Below, one piece after another: positions 60,747 through 64,000 of a stretch of 64,000 nucleotides of DNA (position 1 is the first letter of the stretch; every line of letters begins with the position of its first letter). The notes beneath the pieces are model-generated. The model searched no databases, was not told the DNA's origin, and was given only the letters and a program-made list of their open reading frames with translations. The position numbers and the translations under genes are program-made. This DNA is from Corylus avellana (taxonomy: Eukaryota; Streptophyta; Magnoliopsida; Fagales; Betulaceae), in NCBI RefSeq assembly GCF_901000735.1, contig NC_081550.1, positions 4,830,112-4,894,111 on the forward strand, written 5' to 3'.

Positions 60747-61465
60747 TCCCACTCCCCCCTACGTTAAGTCTGGGAAGAGAAAAGAAATTCTTTCTAGGAG
60801 ATCTATTTGCTATCTACTTGGACAAAATCTCACCCAAAATCATATATATATATATATATATATTCACACCAACATACACTCACGTGGATTAAATTCGGCG
60901 ACTATATATATATATATATATATAGAGTCAGATAAAAATAAATTAATAACACTTATAAATGCATATAATATATATATATAAAAAAAATGCTTTTATAATT
61001 CTATTTAAATTATAAAATTTATAGGATGTCACATTCCCGAACTTTGAAACCTCTTAATTTGGACTCTTGAACTTTCAATTGCAATTCATTTGAACTTCTC
61101 CGTCAATTTTTACTTTTAAAACTCCTAAAAAGACAAAATCACCTTTCAATTTTCTTTTTATTAAAAAAATTGAAAAAATGGGAATTTTTTTTTTTTTTTG
61201 AATAAAAGGGTCACAAGGTGGATCACCTTGTGATTTTTTTTTTATAATATATATTTTTTAAAAAAATTAATTTTAAATTAAGGGTAAATTTGAAATTTTA
61301 TAAATAAAAGTCAAGGGTATAAACGTTATTGTATCACTTTTAACGTTTAAAATTTTACGGAGTTATTCAAATTAATTACAATTGAAAGTTCAGAGGTTCA
61401 AATTAACAGGTTTCAATGTTCAGGAGTATGTTAAATCGCGTGATAGTTCAGGGGTCTAAAGCGAA

Positions 61466-63022
61466 TACGAGTGTCAAGGCAGTTACGGTTAGAAGTTATT
61501 GCCAAAAACCACTAACCGTAACCGTCTTAGCGGTTATTAAATTTTACTAACTGTCTTAACGGTTATTAAATTTTACTAACCGCTAGCGGTTACGGTTAGC
61601 GGTTAGCTACTAACTGCTGGTTAGCGGTTAGTAAAATAGGTAACTGCCCACTATAACCGCTTTTTTAAAATTGGGCTTTATGGGCTTTTTGTTTTTACCC
61701 TCATTTGTTTTTTATATTTTTAGTGTCTTCTTGGGCCAAATTGCTATAAAAAGAGCCCATATTAAAAAATCAAAAATATTTGACCCCAAATTTACATTTA
61801 CTTGTATTTTTTTTTTTTAAAAAAAAACACAACATAAAAAAAAAAAATAAATAAATAAATAAAAAAAAAAAGTTCAACACAACATATAAAAAGAAAAAAA
61901 AAAAGGTTCAACACAGTATATAAAAAAAAAGTTCAAATAAAACATTAAATGATACAAAAAAAACATTAAAACTTCATCAATCCTTGTACATAATATATTC
62001 TCATTCGGTCCTCTAGCAAATTCTGTGGACATCAAAAGAATAAAAGTTATAAACTTAAACGTACTAATATTAAGGCACAAGCATGTACATATATCAAAAA
62101 ATTGTTCAATTTCTTTTTTGAGAAAATGGTCAAAACAGTGTTCAAAAAATATATTAATATGTCAGCTTGGTGAATTTCCCACAATCAATTGCTTTCATTA
62201 TGGAAAAATAAAATAAATAAATGCTAGAAGATATAAACTATAAAGTTTCAAAAATATTTTATTCAATTACAAACTTGTGTCTTTATAAATTTCTATTTTT
62301 AGTTTAGCAACTCAATCAATAATTTTGTTATATGTGGTTATAAGGGTTATCTTAAATGGTTATTATTATTATTATTTTTTTAAAATGGTTAAATTTCTTT
62401 TTTCAAAAAATGGTGAATACATTGTTCAAAAAACACGCATTAATACTTCAATTGTGCTTATAAGTTACACATTGTTAAATCTAATGTCAATTACTTAATT
62501 TGATATTATATAATCATATGATCTCATTATATATGTATTATTTGTTATTATACAATTATATGATTTAATGATCAATTCATCATGTGATATAATCATATCA
62601 ATTATAATGATAATATATAAATTATTAAAATTAGAATGATAATATATTAATACTTCAATTGTGCTTGTAAGTACTACATTATTTAATCCAATGTCAATTA
62701 CTTAATTTGATATTATACGAATTTTATTATCATTATACGTTAATAATAATATAATATGATTAACTTAAATAAAGTATTTGAATTGTCATTGAATATTATC
62801 ATTGTGATTTAATTATTAATGATCAATTGATTATATTAGATATATAAATATTATTATAATTATAATTATAAAAATATATTATATAAAAAGGCGGTTAGCG
62901 GTTTGTAAACCCAATAACCGCTAATCGCTAATTGCTAGGTGGTTATAGAGGTTAAGTGGTTAAATGTTTAGCGGTTATAGCGGTCAATGGGCGGTTAAAT
63001 TACCCCGGCCTTGACACCCCTA
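61466..63022. mobile_element. Non-autonomous hAT-like element, 1557 bp
   Basis: The left end TACGAGTGTCAAGGC and the reversed right end TAGGGGTGTCAAGGC are inverted repeats with 13 of 15 bases matching. The flanks AAAGCGAA (61458-61465) and AAAGTGAA (63023-63030) form an 8-base target-site duplication with one mismatch. Subterminal regions carry many GCGGTTAG repeats in both orientations, the usual transposase-binding pattern of hAT elements. The interior is AT-rich without a transposase. It is inserted at the very edge of the split foldback element. Confidence 0.82.
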
Positions 63023-63030
63023 AAAGTGAA

Positions 63031-63219
63031 GTTTAAAAAAAAAAAAAAAACCTATAAATTTTTTAATTATCTGAATTTAATTTTAAATTTCTAACCCGTT
63101 GATAAGATTATAAAAAATATATTGTAATTTTTTTTTACAGTATCATATTCCATAAATAATGTTAGAAGTTACTTCAAAACTTTTAAAATTATTATTTAAT
63201 TAAAATTTAATAGTAATTA
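63031..63219. other. AT-rich spacer
   Basis: Homopolymer A and T runs only; no feature recognised. Confidence 0.5.
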
Positions 63220-63310
63220 ACCATGTCCTCAAGAAGTAGATCAATCAACTAGGCTCACGTATAATGAAAAATAGGTCATTAATTCGAATACCCATCCCCT
63301 AATTAACCGC
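63220..63310 (+). mobile_element. Decayed SINE, relative of the one at 1330
   Basis: CAAGAAGTAGATCAATCAAC and TAGGTCATTAATTCGAATAC align by eye with box A- and box B-containing parts of the SINE at 1330-1448. No flanking duplication or A-tail is clear. Confidence 0.5.
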
Positions 63311-63680
63311 AACTTATAATTTTTAGAAATTAAATCATTTTTAATTTTTAAAGGAACAAAAGAAGACTCGCATCCCCACGTAATTACCTACCTTCTTAGA
63401 GTATTCTAGTTCTAGAAAATTCAATTCAAGGGGCTTGAACGGTGCTACACGTCACCATTGGGCCTAAAATGCCGAACCAGCAAACCAGAATGTCAGAAAA
63501 CAGCCATAAAATAACCATTTCTTTCTCTCCTCAAAGCTCGATCTCACAATCCACAATCCTTGAATCCTTGATATCGCCACCCCACTTCAGGTGTTTGTTT
63601 TTTTGTCTTTCACGAATTCTCTGCCTCACCAAACAATCTTCTTCTGCAACAAAACTGCGTTGGAGTTTTCCTTCACATCA

Positions 63681-63939
63681 ATGTCCTTCTTCGACAGATT
63701 TAAAACCCAGTCTTATGCTCCTTCTGGGCACGGCGGGTCATATGGGCACTCCGGGTTTCCACCCGGGACCCACCCGGATGTGATACGGAGCTTTCAGATG
63801 GTGGATAGGGATAGGAGTGGTTTTATTGACGAGAATGAGTTGCAGCAAGCTCTTTCTTCTACGTACCAGAGGTTTTGTCTCCGGACTATCCGCCTCCTCA
63901 TGTTTCTCTTCAAGAATCCCCACGACCCACTAAGAATTG
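63681..63939 (+). CDS. CML48: Penta-EF-hand calcium-binding protein (CML48-like), first exon only
   Basis: The ATG at 63681 opens an 86-codon exon ending at a donor (AGAATTG|GTCAGT) at 63939; the rest lies beyond the window. A short Gly/Tyr/Pro-containing N-terminus leads to FPPGTHPDVIRSFQMVD and a canonical EF-hand loop DRDRSGFIDENEL with acidic or polar ligands at positions 1, 3, 5, 9 and 12. Next comes RTIRLLMFLFKNPHDPLRIG. This order matches plant penta-EF-hand proteins of the sorcin/ALG-2 group, especially CML48 (At2g27480, from memory), rather than CML49/50, whose Gly-rich leader is much longer. Such proteins bind Ca2+ and dimerise; the plant role is poorly known. Partial, so remaining EF-hands cannot be checked. 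Confidence 0.85.
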
Positions 63940-64000
63940 GTCAGTTTTTCTTCAATTTCATTGTTGCTTCAATTGTCTTGGACATGATTAGAAATTATAG

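Larger units (their letters stand above)
56651..61459. mobile_element. Foldback (TIR) element split by a retroelement insertion
   Basis: The left end CTTTAAACCCCTGAACTACC (about 56653) matches the reversed right end CTTTAGACCCCTGAACTATC (about 61459), and both continue into GATTTRACATACYCC. On the left this homology stops at about 56694. On the right it continues as long inverted arms inside 61035-61459 (for example AACTTTCAATTGCAATT and AATTACAATTGAAAGTT). The simplest reading is a small foldback element opened by insertion of the DNA at 56694-61034. Confidence 0.6.

Noticed and set aside
1..64000. CRISPR arrays, bacterial-type operons, defence islands, riboswitches, tRNA or rRNA genes
   Set aside because: The window is plant nuclear DNA with spliced genes; no regularly spaced repeats or structured RNA genes were recognised on reading both strands, though a covariance-model scan would be needed to exclude small RNA genes.

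Overview
This window is nuclear DNA from a flowering plant, a eudicot. It has spliced genes with GT-AG introns, a TIR-NBS-LRR (TNL) resistance gene (a class absent from grasses), AT-rich spacers, and plant transposable elements of many classes. One 100-base assembly gap lies at 6201-6300. The species cannot be named from the sequence alone. Gene content and order point to a rosid-type genome.

Layout. 102-1148 (-): pathogen-related protein. 2722-4529 (+): decayed 3' half of a TNL gene. 6657-10681 (-): N-carbamoylputrescine amidase (putrescine synthesis). 12226-15947 (-): small membrane-anchored mitochondrial protein of the At2g27730/ATPase-inhibitor-like type. 18766-23698 (+): intact five-exon TNL gene of 1166 residues. 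25260-27820 (+): ribosomal protein eS25. 29015-38785 (+): SEC23-family COPII protein in 14 exons, whose second intron holds nested retroelements. 44379-49629 (+): hnRNP-Q-like protein with three RRMs, related to LIF2. 51171-53968 (-): histone-fold protein of the NF-YB11/POLE3-DPB4 type. 56100-63030: nest of transposable elements. 63681 to the window end (+): first exon of a penta-EF-hand calcium-binding protein (CML48-like). For all complete genes I followed the reading frame across every splice junction and the phases close.

Four genes (amidase, SEC23, NF-YB11-like, CML48-like) appear in the same order as the Arabidopsis run At2g27450, At2g27460, At2g27470, At2g27480, as I remember it. The other genes look interspersed into this conserved backbone. 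The genes do not form a pathway; they cover polyamine synthesis, translation, ER export, RNA/chromatin regulation, replication/chromatin, calcium signalling and immunity.

The most unusual structures are in the transposon fraction. A 3.3-kb near-palindrome (57476-60746) appears to be built from two opposed Ty3/gypsy LTR-like sequences. It lies inside a split foldback element and beside a 1557-bp non-autonomous hAT-like element with recognisable target-site duplications. There is a near-perfect 605-bp tandem duplication inside the SEC23 intron, and two Mutator-like foldback elements have perfect 8- and 9-bp target-site duplications. I found no CRISPR array, operon, tRNA or rRNA gene, and no clearly new biochemical system.
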